From Desulfovibrio intestinalis (lineage in GTDB: Bacteria; Desulfobacterota; Desulfovibrionia; Desulfovibrionales; Desulfovibrionaceae), in the NCBI RefSeq assembly GCF_014202345.1, contig NZ_JACHGO010000007.1:124001-188000 (forward strand): a stretch of DNA of 64,000 nt, in the 5' to 3' direction. Positions 32,605-42,449 of this stretch are shown piece after piece. Both the position numbers and the translations under genes were made by a program. The first letter of the stretch is position 1; the number at the start of each line of letters is the position of its first letter. The notes under the pieces are model-generated. The model searched no databases. It saw nothing but the letters and a program-made list of their open reading frames with translations, and was not told the DNA's origin.

Positions 32605-34374
32605 CTACTCAGGCAGCAGCGTATCCTCCAGCGTGGCGTCCACAGGCACCTCGCGCGAGGCCAGCACCTTGTCTATGCGCACAGTACCCGCCGGGGCATT
32701 GCGCATGGGTTTGACGTGGCGCACTTCCGCGTACTGAATGCGGGCGCGGGCTGCGTCTTTCTGCCAGCTTTTGCTGGCAGCCAGCGACCCGGCCTCGTCC
32801 AGCGTGCTGGCAGGCACTTCCTGACCGCCGTGGGCGCGGCGTATGATAACGTGTGAACCCGGCCCGTTTTCCGCATGCAGCCAAATGTCGTGAGAAGCCG
32901 CCAGCTTGCGGGCCGCAAGGTTACCCCTGGCGTCACGCCCGCGCAGCAGGGCAAAGCCGTCTGAACTGACAAAGAGCTGCACGTTCTTTGGCAGAGCCGC
33001 GGGCATGCCCGCAGCACCACCCGCCAGCGATCCACGCTCGCCAGCCTGACTGTCGCCAGCCTGTGCCTGGCCGACACCGAGCATACTGTCGCGCCGGGCA
33101 AGGGCTATGGCCGCCAGCTCTTCCTCAAGTGTCTTGCGGCGCTGTACCAGATGTTCCAAGCCGCGCCAGCCGCGCCGGGAAGTATGAAAAAGCCGCGCCA
33201 TTTCCTCGCGCACATTCCGTCGCGGGTCCAGGCGAATTTCGCGGGCCGGGCCGTGTGAGCCCGCATCCACCGCAACGCTGACCGCCCGGTGTTCCGCAGG
33301 CCACTGCCACAAATTTTCCTGCAGGGCCAGCGCATCGGCCTGGGCCTCTGTCATGGCCCTGAGACGGTTTTCTTCTTCGCGCAGCTTGTCCAGCAGCTTT
33401 GTCAGCTTGCGGCCACGCCTGTCCAGCGGCAAGGCGGCCTCCTTGGCCTGTTCGCCCGCAAGGCGGCCCAGAACTATGTCCTGCCCGGCTTTTTCAGTCA
33501 GGCGTAGCACGTCCGGGCTGTACGCTTCACGCAGAAGCAGGCCTGATGCAGACTCATCCTCTGTCAGCAAGGCAGCTTGCTGTTCCGGCGACAAAGGCCA
33601 TGCGCTGATAGCCCGTATGGTACGGATGGAACCGCCTGCGCCGCCTGCACTGCCGTCTGCCCCATTTGCACTGGATAAAAAAGAGGCAGCCTCTCCACAG
33701 CGATCAGCGGCAGTATCCGCCGAAATACCCGAAGCTTCACTAGTTGCCGGGCCATAGCAAAATACATCGCCGCCTCCGGCACGCAAATCTTCCAGCAAAG
33801 CCCACTGCTCCGGTTCTTCCAGGCAGGCCAGCGTACGGCGCAGGGCCGGGGTAAGCACTGGCCATTCGCGCCAGTTCTGCCGCGCCTGCACCAGTTCGGC
33901 AGGTTCGGGCCATTGGGGGCGTTCTTCTTCCGGCGCTTCAGCCTCGGTCAGAAAATGCAGGGACGGCCCTTCCCGCAGATCCAGCAAAAGCCAGGTGAGG
34001 CGAAAAGCGCTTGGATCAGAATCAGCGCCGCCGTGTTCCGGTGCCGAAAGCGCGCTGTCTCCCCCGGCCAGCAGAAGCCACAGCTGCCTGTCGCAGAACC
34101 TGACCACGCAGGAAACGATGCGGCGGCCAGACGCATACTTGCGCAGGCGCATTGTCTGGGCTGAAGGAGCCTTGCCCGCGCTGATGCGGCTGCCGCTCAA
34201 AAAGCAGAAAGGCTCCTTGCGGGCATAGCGCAGGCACAACTGGCGTTTGCGCCCACCACCGTACCAGGTGAGCACAAGAAAGCCGGGGGCGGGTTCCTGC
34301 AATTTTTCAACCCGCGCCCCGGTTAGCTGGGGCGTCAGGTCTTCACAAAAGCGGCGAAAAAGATGTGCGTCCAT
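32605..34374 (-). CDS. NFACT/RqcH-like protein
   Basis: A 589-residue protein from the ATG at 34374 (MDAHLFRRFCEDLTPQL); the longer frame begins with TTG and adds seven unmatched residues. The NFACT-N domain has the conserved Asp-Arg pair (CDRQLW, D95-R96) needed for tRNA binding in RqcH. The middle has a long Ala/Gly/Ser-rich insertion (bases about 33560-33720) and then coiled-coil helices. The C-terminal NFACT-R domain carries LFVSSDGFALLRGRDARGN, DIWLHAENGPGSHVIIRR and the lysine/arginine-rich end. The family tags stalled nascent chains on the 50S subunit with alanine. That function is inferred here. Confidence 0.8.
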   Translation of the reverse strand: MDAHLFRRFCEDLTPQLTGARVEKLQEPAPGFLVLTWYGGGRKRQLCLRYARKEPFCFLSGSRISAGKAPSAQTMRLRKYASGRRIVSCVVRFCDRQLWLLLAGGDSALSAPEHGGADSDPSAFRLTWLLLDLREGPSLHFLTEAEAPEEERPQWPEPAELVQARQNWREWPVLTPALRRTLACLEEPEQWALLEDLRAGGGDVFCYGPATSEASGISADTAADRCGEAASFLSSANGADGSAGGAGGSIRTIRAISAWPLSPEQQAALLTEDESASGLLLREAYSPDVLRLTEKAGQDIVLGRLAGEQAKEAALPLDRRGRKLTKLLDKLREEENRLRAMTEAQADALALQENLWQWPAEHRAVSVAVDAGSHGPAREIRLDPRRNVREEMARLFHTSRRGWRGLEHLVQRRKTLEEELAAIALARRDSMLGVGQAQAGDSQAGERGSLAGGAAGMPAALPKNVQLFVSSDGFALLRGRDARGNLAARKLAASHDIWLHAENGPGSHVIIRRAHGGQEVPASTLDEAGSLAASKSWQKDAARARIQYAEVRHVKPMRNAPAGTVRIDKVLASREVPVDATLEDTLLPE

Positions 34375-34946
34375 AAATATGCAAAAACCCGCCAATGGGC
34401 GGGAACGTTTATGTCTTCAATCGTGAAGACGAACCTGTGCAGCAACGGACTGCATCCGGGTATCAGAGCATTTAACTTCGAAAAAATTTAAATGCTCTGG
34501 AGCAATTTCAAAATAAAATTACTCTGACGACTGCATGAGCAGAGGCTGCCGTGAAGCCGTAAGCGCTCTTTATTGGCGCTGCTAAACGCCGCAATGGGAT
34601 GCTTTATTACTTTGCTCTGTGTTGCATAGCGTCGCCTTTATATAAGCCCGGGCCGCGCCAGTGCGTCTGACGCGGCCCGATGGGCAAAAAGGCGGCATGG
34701 CTGAAGTAAAGAGCAGTTACAAAGGCTGCCCCTGTTTTTCTGGCCGTGCAAGCAAACCTTGCCGTGTTCTCAATCCCGCGCCGTCGCACAAGGATTCTCA
34801 AAAATCCTTGTATTATCCCAATAAGCCCTTTGGGAGCCGACAGAGCCTTTGGCCCTTACGGCAGCGAATCAGTGCGGGGAGCACGCAGCAAAAAAACAAA
34901 TGATTATCTGACACCGTCAGAGAGTAAAGCCGCTTACGGCAGTATG
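34375..34946. other. Intergenic gap with partial repeat
   Basis: Between two leftward genes. Bases 34465-34499 hold a perfect hairpin AGAGCATTTAA...TTAAATGCTCT that matches the left arm of the dispersed repeat. No gene is seen. Confidence 0.5.
34465..34545 (+). repeat. Dispersed intergenic repeat, left-arm fragment
   Basis: AGAGCATTTAACTTCG with TTAAATGCTCT matches the first 35 bp of copies A and B almost exactly; the GC-rich core is absent. Confidence 0.55.
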
Positions 34947-35309
34947 CTAGTCACCTCTCAGGTGTTCGTCCTCTTCCTGTTTGGCTTTGCAGTTAATGCA
35001 CAGACGGGTGACGGGACGGGCCTTGAGACGCGGGATGCTGATATCATCGCCGCAATCCTCGCAAATGCCATACGTTCCGTCATCAATACGCGTCAACGCG
35101 GCCTGGATCTTGCGAATGAGGCGGCGTTCCCGGTCACGAATGCGCAAAGTAAAGGCGCGATCGGATTCTGCTGTGGCCCTGTCGGCAGGGTCAGCAAACA
35201 CTTCATTGCTATCGGTCAATTCTTCAATGGTGCTGTCGCCCTTTTGCTGGGCTTCTTCAAGCATCTCTGACAGAAGTTTGCGAAAATACTCCAAGTCCTT
35301 GTGATCCAT
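34947..35309 (-). CDS. dksA: DksA/TraR family RNA polymerase-binding regulator
   Basis: A 120-residue protein from the ATG at 35309, preceded by GGAGG; the longer frame to 35405 has no site. The N-terminal coiled coil (about 1-75) has the tip motif DPADRA (D40, D43, A45), which in DksA reaches the polymerase secondary channel. The C-terminal zinc finger is CEDC (83, 86) and CINC (104, 107). It would mediate stringent-response control of rRNA and amino acid promoters together with ppGpp. Slightly shorter than E. coli DksA, as is normal outside gammaproteobacteria. Confidence 0.9.
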   Translation of the reverse strand: MDHKDLEYFRKLLSEMLEEAQQKGDSTIEELTDSNEVFADPADRATAESDRAFTLRIRDRERRLIRKIQAALTRIDDGTYGICEDCGDDISIPRLKARPVTRLCINCKAKQEEDEHLRGD

Positions 35310-35442
35310 GTAATCCTCCGGCGGACGCCGCTGGGGGCGCAAACACAAACTATTAACGCAATGGATGCATATATCTTCAAGCGCTATCTTTGTAAAGCAG
35401 ACCACAAACCTTTATTGGCATCTTTTGCAGTATGACCGATGC

Positions 35443-36561
35443 TTACTCCTCTTCTGCTTGGGATGGCTTATGCTTACTGTGCAGTGCAGCCTCAAACCTT
35501 TCTCGTGCTTCGGCCTTGATGACAACCTTTATGTCGTCCCACGGGGTTTCACCCCAGACCTGCTCCAGCCTTTCCGGTTTCACTTCAAGGTCAAGAAGCG
35601 ATTCGCCCTCGGCCTGTCCCTGACGCACACGAACCGCCACAGGGCCGCCTGAAGCCACAGCCTTGGGCGCATACGAGGCCGCCTGGGCCGCTGCGCTTTC
35701 CAAAACATGACGCGGCCAGCCAGCACCGTGACGTGCCAGAGCCATAGGCCCAGCCAGGTCACGCAGGCGCAGCAGCATGTCGTCGGGCTGCACGGCAGCG
35801 GCCAGTTTGTCATTATCAGCCCCGTTGCGGCCAATGCACAGCCAATAGTGTTCGCCATCTTCATGATGCCAGAACTGGCGGCCAAGGTTGGCCAGGGTAA
35901 AATCTTCATTGCTGGCGCAGGGCAACAGGGTCAGCACTGTCCAGTAGCGGCGGGCGTTTTCTTTTTCCGTCAAGCGGCAGCCGCCGCCGGGCGTGGGGAT
36001 TTCCGTTATGCCCAGCTCTGCCGCCAGATCAAGCTGATCGCGCCGTCCCCGGCCAGAAAAACTCAGCAGTTTTGTGCGGTCCACAAGGCCGCTTTCTTCC
36101 ATCTGCGTCAGCGGCAAATGCGTGGCGCAGAGCGGGCGCAGCAAAGTGCCGCTGACTCCGGCGTCACGCATGATAAGGTGCAGAGTGTCGCGCCGCTGCG
36201 ACATGGGCCGCTGCCCCAGCACTTCACCCGTGGCAAGCCCTTTTGCCCCCACAGACTCCATATAGATGCGCGCCTTGCGCAGCAGCAATATTTTGCAGTC
36301 CACGCAGGGGTTCATGACCTTGCCGAAGCCGTGCTCCGGGCGCTGGCGCAGCATGTTCGCAAAATCTTCGCCCACGTCCTGGCTCACGATGTCCAGATCA
36401 TAGACTTTTCGCCAGTACGGAACTGCTTTGGCCGAACCGAAAAAGGGCGTGATAAAGTGCAGACAACGGACCTTAAGCCCCTGCCGTTCCAGAACCTTGG
36501 CAGCGAGAATGCTGTCCAGTCCGCCAGAAAAAAGTACGATGATGTCAGGCTGATTGCTCAT
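35443..36561 (-). CDS. PP-loop ATP pyrophosphatase, tRNA-thiolation-like
   Basis: A 372-residue protein from the ATG at 36561 (MSNQPDIIVLFSGGLDSILAAK). SGGLDS is the PP-loop of ATP-pyrophosphatases, as in MnmA, ThiI and TtuA. The motif NPCVDCKILLLRKA follows at about 83-96, and GLATGEVLGQRPMSQ matches the MnmA-like substrate loop. A C-terminal beta-rich part (about 215-372) resembles the region seen in MnmA-like paralogues of deltaproteobacteria. These are often annotated as tRNA 2-thiouridylases, but this gene is divergent from true MnmA and the substrate tRNA and sulfur donor are uncertain. No strong ribosome-binding site is seen. Confidence 0.7.
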   Translation of the reverse strand: MSNQPDIIVLFSGGLDSILAAKVLERQGLKVRCLHFITPFFGSAKAVPYWRKVYDLDIVSQDVGEDFANMLRQRPEHGFGKVMNPCVDCKILLLRKARIYMESVGAKGLATGEVLGQRPMSQRRDTLHLIMRDAGVSGTLLRPLCATHLPLTQMEESGLVDRTKLLSFSGRGRRDQLDLAAELGITEIPTPGGGCRLTEKENARRYWTVLTLLPCASNEDFTLANLGRQFWHHEDGEHYWLCIGRNGADNDKLAAAVQPDDMLLRLRDLAGPMALARHGAGWPRHVLESAAAQAASYAPKAVASGGPVAVRVRQGQAEGESLLDLEVKPERLEQVWGETPWDDIKVVIKAEARERFEAALHSKHKPSQAEEE

Positions 36562-37035
36562 GCCGCGCTTGTATGCCAGACACGGCGCACTAGGCAAGAG
36601 GCAGGCGAGGGAAATTTCTTGCCAGACCCACTATCAATAATTACCATCAATAAAATATGCCAAGTATACTGGCCTGAAGCGGCAAAGAATATTTGTAAAA
36701 AGAGCGGTAAAAAACCACTACTTCACAGAAAAACCAGCACTGAAGCCAGTGCCCATATTGCCGTAAAGACCTGCCGCCTTTGCCAGCCAATGCCTGAATA
36801 CAAGGCAGAATACGAAGCTGAATACGGGGCACAACGCCACATAGCGCTGTAACCTGCGCCGGGCGCAGCAGTGTTTGTTGCCAGAAGACTGATTTTGGCG
36901 GCAAAACATGTGGGCACACCCCGTTGCCCCCAGCGGCACGGCAAACTGGGCTGCTGCCGTTGAGCATTTGCCTTGCGCCCGGCCCTTTGCTATAATGATG
37001 AGCTTGAAGATATCTTTACCCGGAGCATAAAAGCT
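36562..37035. other. Divergent intergenic region with the recA promoter
   Basis: Left part AT-rich, presumably the promoter of the leftward PP-loop gene; right part holds the recA promoter. No gene seen. Confidence 0.5.
36968..36996 (+). promoter_or_regulatory. Sigma-70-type promoter of recA
   Basis: TTGCCT and TATAAT are separated by exactly 17 bp, 40 bp before the recA start. No repeat recognisable as a LexA operator was seen around it. Confidence 0.65.
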
Positions 37036-38118
37036 ATGGCCAAAAAACCGGCCCTGAGCCCTGAAAACGCGCGCGCAGAAGCCCTGGGCACTGCCCTTGC
37101 CACCATTGAACGTAAATACGGCAAGGGCGCTGTCATGAAGCTTTCTGACGACGCTCATGTGAATATACCCGTCATTCCCACAGGTTCCATCGGCCTTGAC
37201 CTGGCCTTGGGAGTGGGCGGCATTCCGCGTGGGCGCATATCGGAAATTTTCGGGCCCGAATCTTCGGGCAAAACCACCCTTACCCTGCACATCATCGCCG
37301 AATGCCAGCGCATGGGCGGAACCTGCGCCTTTGTTGACGCGGAACACGCGCTTGACGTGACTTACGCCAAGCGCCTGGGCGTCAATACGGACGAACTGCT
37401 CATCTCGCAGCCCGACTACGGCGAACAGGCTCTGGATATTGCCGACATGCTCGTGCGTTCCGGCGCTGTTGACCTTGTGGTCGTCGACTCCGTGGCGGCC
37501 CTGATTCCTCAGGCCGAACTTGAAGGCGACATGGGCGAAACCCAGGTGGGCGGCCATGCCCGTCTTATGTCGCACGCCATGCGCCGCCTTACGGGCACGA
37601 TCCACAAATCGCGCACCTCGGTCATCTTCATCAACCAGATCCGCATGAAGATCGGCGTCACGGGCTACGGCAGCCCTGAAACCACCACAGGCGGCAACGC
37701 GCTGAAGTTCTACTCGTCAGTGCGCCTCGACATCCGCCGCATCCAGACCCTCAAGGACAAAGAAGAGTCCTTTGGTTCCCGCACCAGGGTCAAGGTGGTC
37801 AAAAACAAGGTTGCGCCGCCCTTCCGCAGCGCTATTTTCGACATTCTTTACGGTCAGGGCATTTCGCGTTCGGGCGAGCTGCTTGACCTTGGCATTGAAG
37901 CCAAGATCGTCGACCAGAGCGGTTCGTGGTTCGCCTTTGGCTCTGAAAAACTGGGCCAGGGACGCGAAAAAGTTCGTGCCCTGCTGGACGAAAATATCGA
38001 CCTGCGCAATCAGATTGAAGCCAAGGTTGTGGAATTTCTGGGCTTGCATCCCAAGGAATTTGTTCCCACAGCTGAAGATCGGGACGAAGGGCTGGACCCT
38101 GTCGGCTCTGACGATTAA
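37036..38118 (+). CDS. recA: Recombinase RecA
   Basis: A 360-residue RecA from the ATG at 37036 ([17 protein letters not shown]), with GGAG upstream. Walker A is GPESSGKTT, then [18 protein letters not shown], Walker [22 protein letters not shown], loop L1 and L2 ([35 protein letters not shown]). The acidic C-terminus ends [11 protein letters not shown]. It pairs homologous strands and activates LexA-type self-cleavage. alaS follows 133 bp downstream; recX, which often follows recA, is missing here. Confidence 0.97.
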   Translation: MAKKPALSPENARAEALGTALATIERKYGKGAVMKLSDDAHVNIPVIPTGSIGLDLALGVGGIPRGRISEIFGPESSGKTTLTLHIIAECQRMGGTCAFVDAEHALDVTYAKRLGVNTDELLISQPDYGEQALDIADMLVRSGAVDLVVVDSVAALIPQAELEGDMGETQVGGHARLMSHAMRRLTGTIHKSRTSVIFINQIRMKIGVTGYGSPETTTGGNALKFYSSVRLDIRRIQTLKDKEESFGSRTRVKVVKNKVAPPFRSAIFDILYGQGISRSGELLDLGIEAKIVDQSGSWFAFGSEKLGQGREKVRALLDENIDLRNQIEAKVVEFLGLHPKEFVPTAEDRDEGLDPVGSDD

Positions 38119-38251
38119 CACCGTCCGGCACGACAGCCCGCACAATTGTGGACTGCCTGCCCGCGACCGTGACCACTTACGGCAATGACCAGTACGGCCC
38201 CGGCCTTGTAAGGGCGGGGGTCACACCGAGCAGCCTTCATCAGGAGCCAAT

Positions 38252-40930
38252 ATGCTCACCGCTAAAGAAATCCGCCGCCGCTACCTTGAGTTTTTTCACC
38301 GTCACCAGCACGAAATCGTCGCTTCAGGGCCTATTATTCCGCCCAACGATCCCACGCTGCTTTTTGCCAACTCCGGCATGGTGCAATTCAAAAAACTCTT
38401 TCTTGGCGAAGAAAAGCGCTCCTACTCCCGCGCCACAACCTGCCAGAAATGCCTGCGCGTTTCGGGCAAGCACAATGACCTGGAAAACGTGGGCCGCACC
38501 GCGCGCCACCACACGTTTTTTGAAATGCTCGGCAACTTTGCCTTTGGCGATTATTTCAAGCGCGAAGCCATCACCTGGGCCTGGGATTTCGTAACCAAGG
38601 AGCTGGAACTTCCCACGGACAAGCTGTGGGTCACGGTTTTTCGTGAAGACGACGAAGCCGCAGAGCTGTGGGCTGAAATAGCCAAGCTGCCCGCCGACCG
38701 CATCGTTCGCATGGGCGAGAAGGACAACTTCTGGACTATGGGCGATACCGGCCCCTGCGGCCCCTGCTCCGAAATTTATGTGGACCAGGGCGAAGACATG
38801 TCCTGTGGGCCCGACTGCGGCATTGGCGTGTGCGACTGCGACCGCTTCCTTGAAATCTGGAACCTTGTGTTCACCCAGTTTGATCAGAGCGCCGACGGCA
38901 CCCGCACCCCCCTGGCCAAGCCCAACATTGATACGGGCATGGGCCTCGAGCGCATGGCTGCCGTGGCCCAGGGCAAGCGCTCCAACTTTGACTGCGATCT
39001 TTTTCAGGACATCATCCAGTTCGCGGCGGGTCTTGCAGGCGTGAAGTACAGCTTCAGCTCACCTGACACCAACGATGTGGATACTGCCCTGCGCGTCATT
39101 GCCGACCACAGCCGCGCCGCCGCTTTCCTGATTGCGGGCGGCGTGCTGCCCTCCAATGAAAACCGGGGCTACGTCCTGCGCCGGCTCATCCGCCGCGCCC
39201 TGCGCTTCGCGACCCTCATGGGCGTGAACGAACCCTTTATGCACAAGGTTGCCCGCAAGGTCACCGAAGTTATGGGCGACGCCTATCCCGAACTTGTGGA
39301 AAGCGCCGATTTTATCGATCGCGCCGTGTTCGAGGAAGAACAGCGCTTCTCCCTGACGCTCAAGAAAGGCCTGGACCTGCTTGACGAAGAGCTGTCCTCT
39401 CTCAAGGCGCAGGGCAAGACCCTCATTCCCGGTGATTTCTGCTTCAAACTGTATGATACTTACGGCTTCCCGCTGGACATCGTGACCGACGTTGCCGAAA
39501 AACGCGGCTTCAGCGCCGATGCTCAGGGCTTTGAAAAATACATGCAGGAGCAGCGCCAGCGTGCCCGCGAGCACCAGAAAAAGGGCGGCCTGCTTGGTCA
39601 GGGCGAAAACGGAGCCAACCCCTTCAAATCTCTTGCGGATGGCGGCGCGCAAAGCCGCTTTGTGGGCTATGACGGTCTGACGGCCCAAAGCCCCGTAACC
39701 GTACTGCTCAACGCGGCAGGCCAGCCTGTGGACGTGCTTGGCGAAGGCGAAAGCGGCTATGCCGTTACCGAAGCCACGCCCTTCTACGGCGAAGGCGGCG
39801 GTCAGGCAGGCGATACGGGCCTCATGAGCGCCACCTCGGGCGAAGCCAGGGTCATCACCACGCACAAACCTGCCCCGCAGCTGCTTGTGCACGAAATCGA
39901 AGTCACCAGAGGCGAAATCCTTCAGGGCAAGGAAGTGCGTCTGGCCGTCGACCCCGATGAACGCAAGGCCACGGCCCGCAACCATACCTGCACACATTTG
40001 CTGCACGCAGCCCTGCGCCGTGTGCTGGGCACTCATGTGAAACAGGCTGGTTCACTGGTAGACGGCAGCCGTCTGCGCTTCGACTTTTCACATATCGCAG
40101 CCCTGACGCCCGAAGAACTGGCCGCCGTTGAGCGCCAGGTCAACGCCGCCATCATGGCCGACCTTGAGGTTTCCGCCAAGGAAATGGCTATGGCCGATGC
40201 CGTGGCCTCCGGGGCGATGGCGCTCTTTAATGAAAAATATGGTGACACTGTGCGCGTGCTCACAGTTTCCGGCGGCGAAACGTGCGATCCTGAATCCGTT
40301 GAACTGTGCGGGGGAACACATTTGTCCCGCACGGGCGAAGCCGGAGCCTTTCTTATCGTGAGTGAAAGCGGCGTTGCCGCTGGCACCCGCCGCATTGAGG
40401 CTGTCACGGGCTGGAACGCTTACGGCCATGCCGTGGAGCAACGCGCTGAACTGGACGGTCTTTCCGCCCTGCTCAAGGCCCGGCCCGGGCAGCTTGCCGA
40501 GCGCGTACAGGCCCTGCATGCCGAAGTAAAGAAGCTGCGCAAGGCTTCTGAAAAAGCTTCGGCGGCTCCTGCCTCTGGCGCTGAACTGGCCGCCCGTGCC
40601 GAAGAAGTCAACGGCGTGCGCCTCCTGGCCGCCCGGCTGGACAACGTGCCCGTCAAGGCGCTGCGTGAAGTTATGGACGATGTACGCTCGCGCCTTTCTG
40701 AAAATGCGGTGGCATGCCTTGCCACTGTGGAAGAGGGCAAGGTGGGCATGCTTATTTATGTCTCCAAGGATCTGCACGGCAGATTTACAGCGCCCGCCCT
40801 TATCAAGCCTGTGGCTGCGCCCTGCGGCGGCGCTGGCGGCGGCAGACCCGATCTGGCCCAGGCGGGCGGCGCACAGCCCGAAGGCCTGGATGAGGCCTTT
40901 GCCGTACTGAAAAAATGCATCGAACAATAA
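38252..40930 (+). CDS. alaS: Alanyl-tRNA synthetase
   Basis: An 892-residue class II enzyme, slightly longer than the usual ~875. Motif 1 to 2 run [17 protein letters not shown] and [19 protein letters not shown]; motif 3 lies in [14 protein letters not shown]. The editing domain carries the zinc-binding [13 protein letters not shown] with [13 protein letters not shown]. The C-terminal coiled coil and DHHA1 domain end with the Gly-rich [15 protein letters not shown]. It charges tRNA-Ala and clears Ser/Gly mischarging. AGGAG precedes the ATG. ahbC starts only 10 nt after its stop, so the heme gene is probably co-transcribed. Confidence 0.96.
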   Translation: MLTAKEIRRRYLEFFHRHQHEIVASGPIIPPNDPTLLFANSGMVQFKKLFLGEEKRSYSRATTCQKCLRVSGKHNDLENVGRTARHHTFFEMLGNFAFGDYFKREAITWAWDFVTKELELPTDKLWVTVFREDDEAAELWAEIAKLPADRIVRMGEKDNFWTMGDTGPCGPCSEIYVDQGEDMSCGPDCGIGVCDCDRFLEIWNLVFTQFDQSADGTRTPLAKPNIDTGMGLERMAAVAQGKRSNFDCDLFQDIIQFAAGLAGVKYSFSSPDTNDVDTALRVIADHSRAAAFLIAGGVLPSNENRGYVLRRLIRRALRFATLMGVNEPFMHKVARKVTEVMGDAYPELVESADFIDRAVFEEEQRFSLTLKKGLDLLDEELSSLKAQGKTLIPGDFCFKLYDTYGFPLDIVTDVAEKRGFSADAQGFEKYMQEQRQRAREHQKKGGLLGQGENGANPFKSLADGGAQSRFVGYDGLTAQSPVTVLLNAAGQPVDVLGEGESGYAVTEATPFYGEGGGQAGDTGLMSATSGEARVITTHKPAPQLLVHEIEVTRGEILQGKEVRLAVDPDERKATARNHTCTHLLHAALRRVLGTHVKQAGSLVDGSRLRFDFSHIAALTPEELAAVERQVNAAIMADLEVSAKEMAMADAVASGAMALFNEKYGDTVRVLTVSGGETCDPESVELCGGTHLSRTGEAGAFLIVSESGVAAGTRRIEAVTGWNAYGHAVEQRAELDGLSALLKARPGQLAERVQALHAEVKKLRKASEKASAAPASGAELAARAEEVNGVRLLAARLDNVPVKALREVMDDVRSRLSENAVACLATVEEGKVGMLIYVSKDLHGRFTAPALIKPVAAPCGGAGGGRPDLAQAGGAQPEGLDEAFAVLKKCIEQ

Positions 40931-40940
40931 GGATTGTGTA

Positions 40941-42125
40941 ATGATTGGCATTTCCAAGTTGTACTGCGGTCAGGTTGAGCCTTCGGACGCGCTGCGTTAT
41001 GGCCGCGAATCCGGCAAACTGCCTTCGCATCTGCTGCAGTTTTCCAAGGATAAAAAGCCTGTAGTGGTCTGGAACATGACCCAGCGTTGCAACCTCAAGT
41101 GCGTGCATTGCTATGCCCACGCCGTTGAAGTTGACGGTTCAGACGACATCAGCACCGTACAGGCCAAGGCCATGATCGATGATCTGGCCGCCTACGGCGC
41201 TCCGGTCATGCTTTTCTCCGGCGGCGAACCGCTGGTACGCAAAGACCTGGTTGAACTTGCCAGTCACGCCACCTCCAGGGGCATGCGCGCGGTCATTTCC
41301 ACCAACGGCACCCTCATCACCAAGGAAAAAGCGCGCGAACTCAAGGCCGTGGGTCTTTCGTATGTAGGCATTTCCCTTGACGGTATGGAAGAGATACACG
41401 ACAAATTCCGCGCTGTGCCCGGAGCTTTCCGCAAGGCTCTGGAAGGCATTGCCAACTGCCAGGCCGAGGGCCTCAAGGTGGGGTTGCGTCTTACCATCAA
41501 CAAGCGCAATGCTGGCGAAATTCCCGGCATTTTCCGCCTGCTCAAGGATATGGAAATCCCCCGCGCCTGTTTTTACCACCTTGTTTACTCTGGCCGCGGT
41601 TCAGAGCTTATCAAGGAAGACCTGGACCACGCGGAAACCCGTCAGGTGCTGGATCTCATCATGGATGAAACCCGTGCCCTGTTCGACGCTGGCAAGGGTA
41701 AGGAAATTCTCACGGTTGATAACCACGCCGACGGCCCCTATGTGTGGATGCGCCTCAAGCGTGAAGATCCCAAGCGTGCAGAAGAAGTTTTTGAACTGCT
41801 TCAGTACAATGAAGGCAACAGCTCCGGCCGGGGCATAGGCTGTATTTCCTGGGACGGAAAGGTTCACGCAGACCAGTTCTGGCGTAACCACGTGCTCGGC
41901 AACGTGCTTGAGCGTCCGTTCTCGCAGATATGGGACGACCCCTCCATCGAACTGCTGCACAAGCTCAAAGACAAAAAAGCCCACGTCACGGGCCGCTGCG
42001 CCAAGTGCCAGTTCCTGAACATCTGTGGCGGCAACTTCCGCGCCCGCGCCGAAGCCTATTACGACGACATCTGGGCCCCGGACCCGGCCTGTTACCTGAC
42101 CGACGAAGAAATCGGCATCAAGTAA
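40941..42125 (+). CDS. ahbC: Radical SAM 12,18-didecarboxysiroheme deacetylase (AhbC)
   Basis: A 394-residue radical SAM/SPASM enzyme. The SAM cluster motif is C50-x3-C54-x2-C57 (TQRCNLKCVHCYAH). FSGGEPLVRKDL and ISLDGMEEIHDKFR are typical of the NirJ-like heme-synthesis branch. C-terminal cysteines (GIGCISW, GRCAKCQFLNICGGNFRARAEA, PACYL) can hold the auxiliary cluster. In the siroheme-dependent heme route AhbC removes the acetate side chains of didecarboxysiroheme to give iron-coproporphyrin III. Order alaS-ahbC-hemB-ahbD and the sequence match of ahbC against the second radical SAM gene support this over AhbD. AAGGA before the ATG. Confidence 0.85.
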   Translation: MIGISKLYCGQVEPSDALRYGRESGKLPSHLLQFSKDKKPVVVWNMTQRCNLKCVHCYAHAVEVDGSDDISTVQAKAMIDDLAAYGAPVMLFSGGEPLVRKDLVELASHATSRGMRAVISTNGTLITKEKARELKAVGLSYVGISLDGMEEIHDKFRAVPGAFRKALEGIANCQAEGLKVGLRLTINKRNAGEIPGIFRLLKDMEIPRACFYHLVYSGRGSELIKEDLDHAETRQVLDLIMDETRALFDAGKGKEILTVDNHADGPYVWMRLKREDPKRAEEVFELLQYNEGNSSGRGIGCISWDGKVHADQFWRNHVLGNVLERPFSQIWDDPSIELLHKLKDKKAHVTGRCAKCQFLNICGGNFRARAEAYYDDIWAPDPACYLTDEEIGIK

Positions 42126-42449
42126 TATAACGCGGCTTTATTCCGCTGACCGTATGGAACTTCGCGGCGCGCCCCGGTTACGTAGACGCCTACGCTCCGT
42201 TCAGGCGCGCCGCCTGTTTCTTTATCAACAAAAATCCAGTCCGCATACAGGCTGAAACGTGCTGTACAGGCTCGGCGGCAGCGGCAGAACAACCCGCACA
42301 AAGCCCCTTACTCTTATATAGTGAACGGTCTGTCCGCCAGCGTAGCCACGCATGCCTTTTACTAAAAAATACGACGCGCACGTCAACGCCGCGCCGCAGC
42401 ATATCCCTACAGGCTGGCACAATAAAGGCCAGCACAAAGGACAATAGCC
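42126..42449. other. Gap between ahbC and hemB with a strong hairpin
   Basis: 324 bp. Apart from the hairpin at 42164-42213, nothing is recognised; frames on both strands look non-coding. Confidence 0.5.
42164..42213. promoter_or_regulatory. GC-rich hairpin between ahbC and hemB
   Basis: A perfect 10-bp stem GCGGCGCGCC/GGCGCGCCGC with a 30-nt loop; TGTTTCTTT follows 1 nt later on the plus strand. It could be a terminator or attenuator that splits ahbC from hemB. Confidence 0.5.

Noticed and set aside
36900..37036. LexA operator before recA
   Set aside because: Only the promoter TTGCCT-N17-TATAAT was clear; no palindrome recognisable as a LexA site overlaps it.
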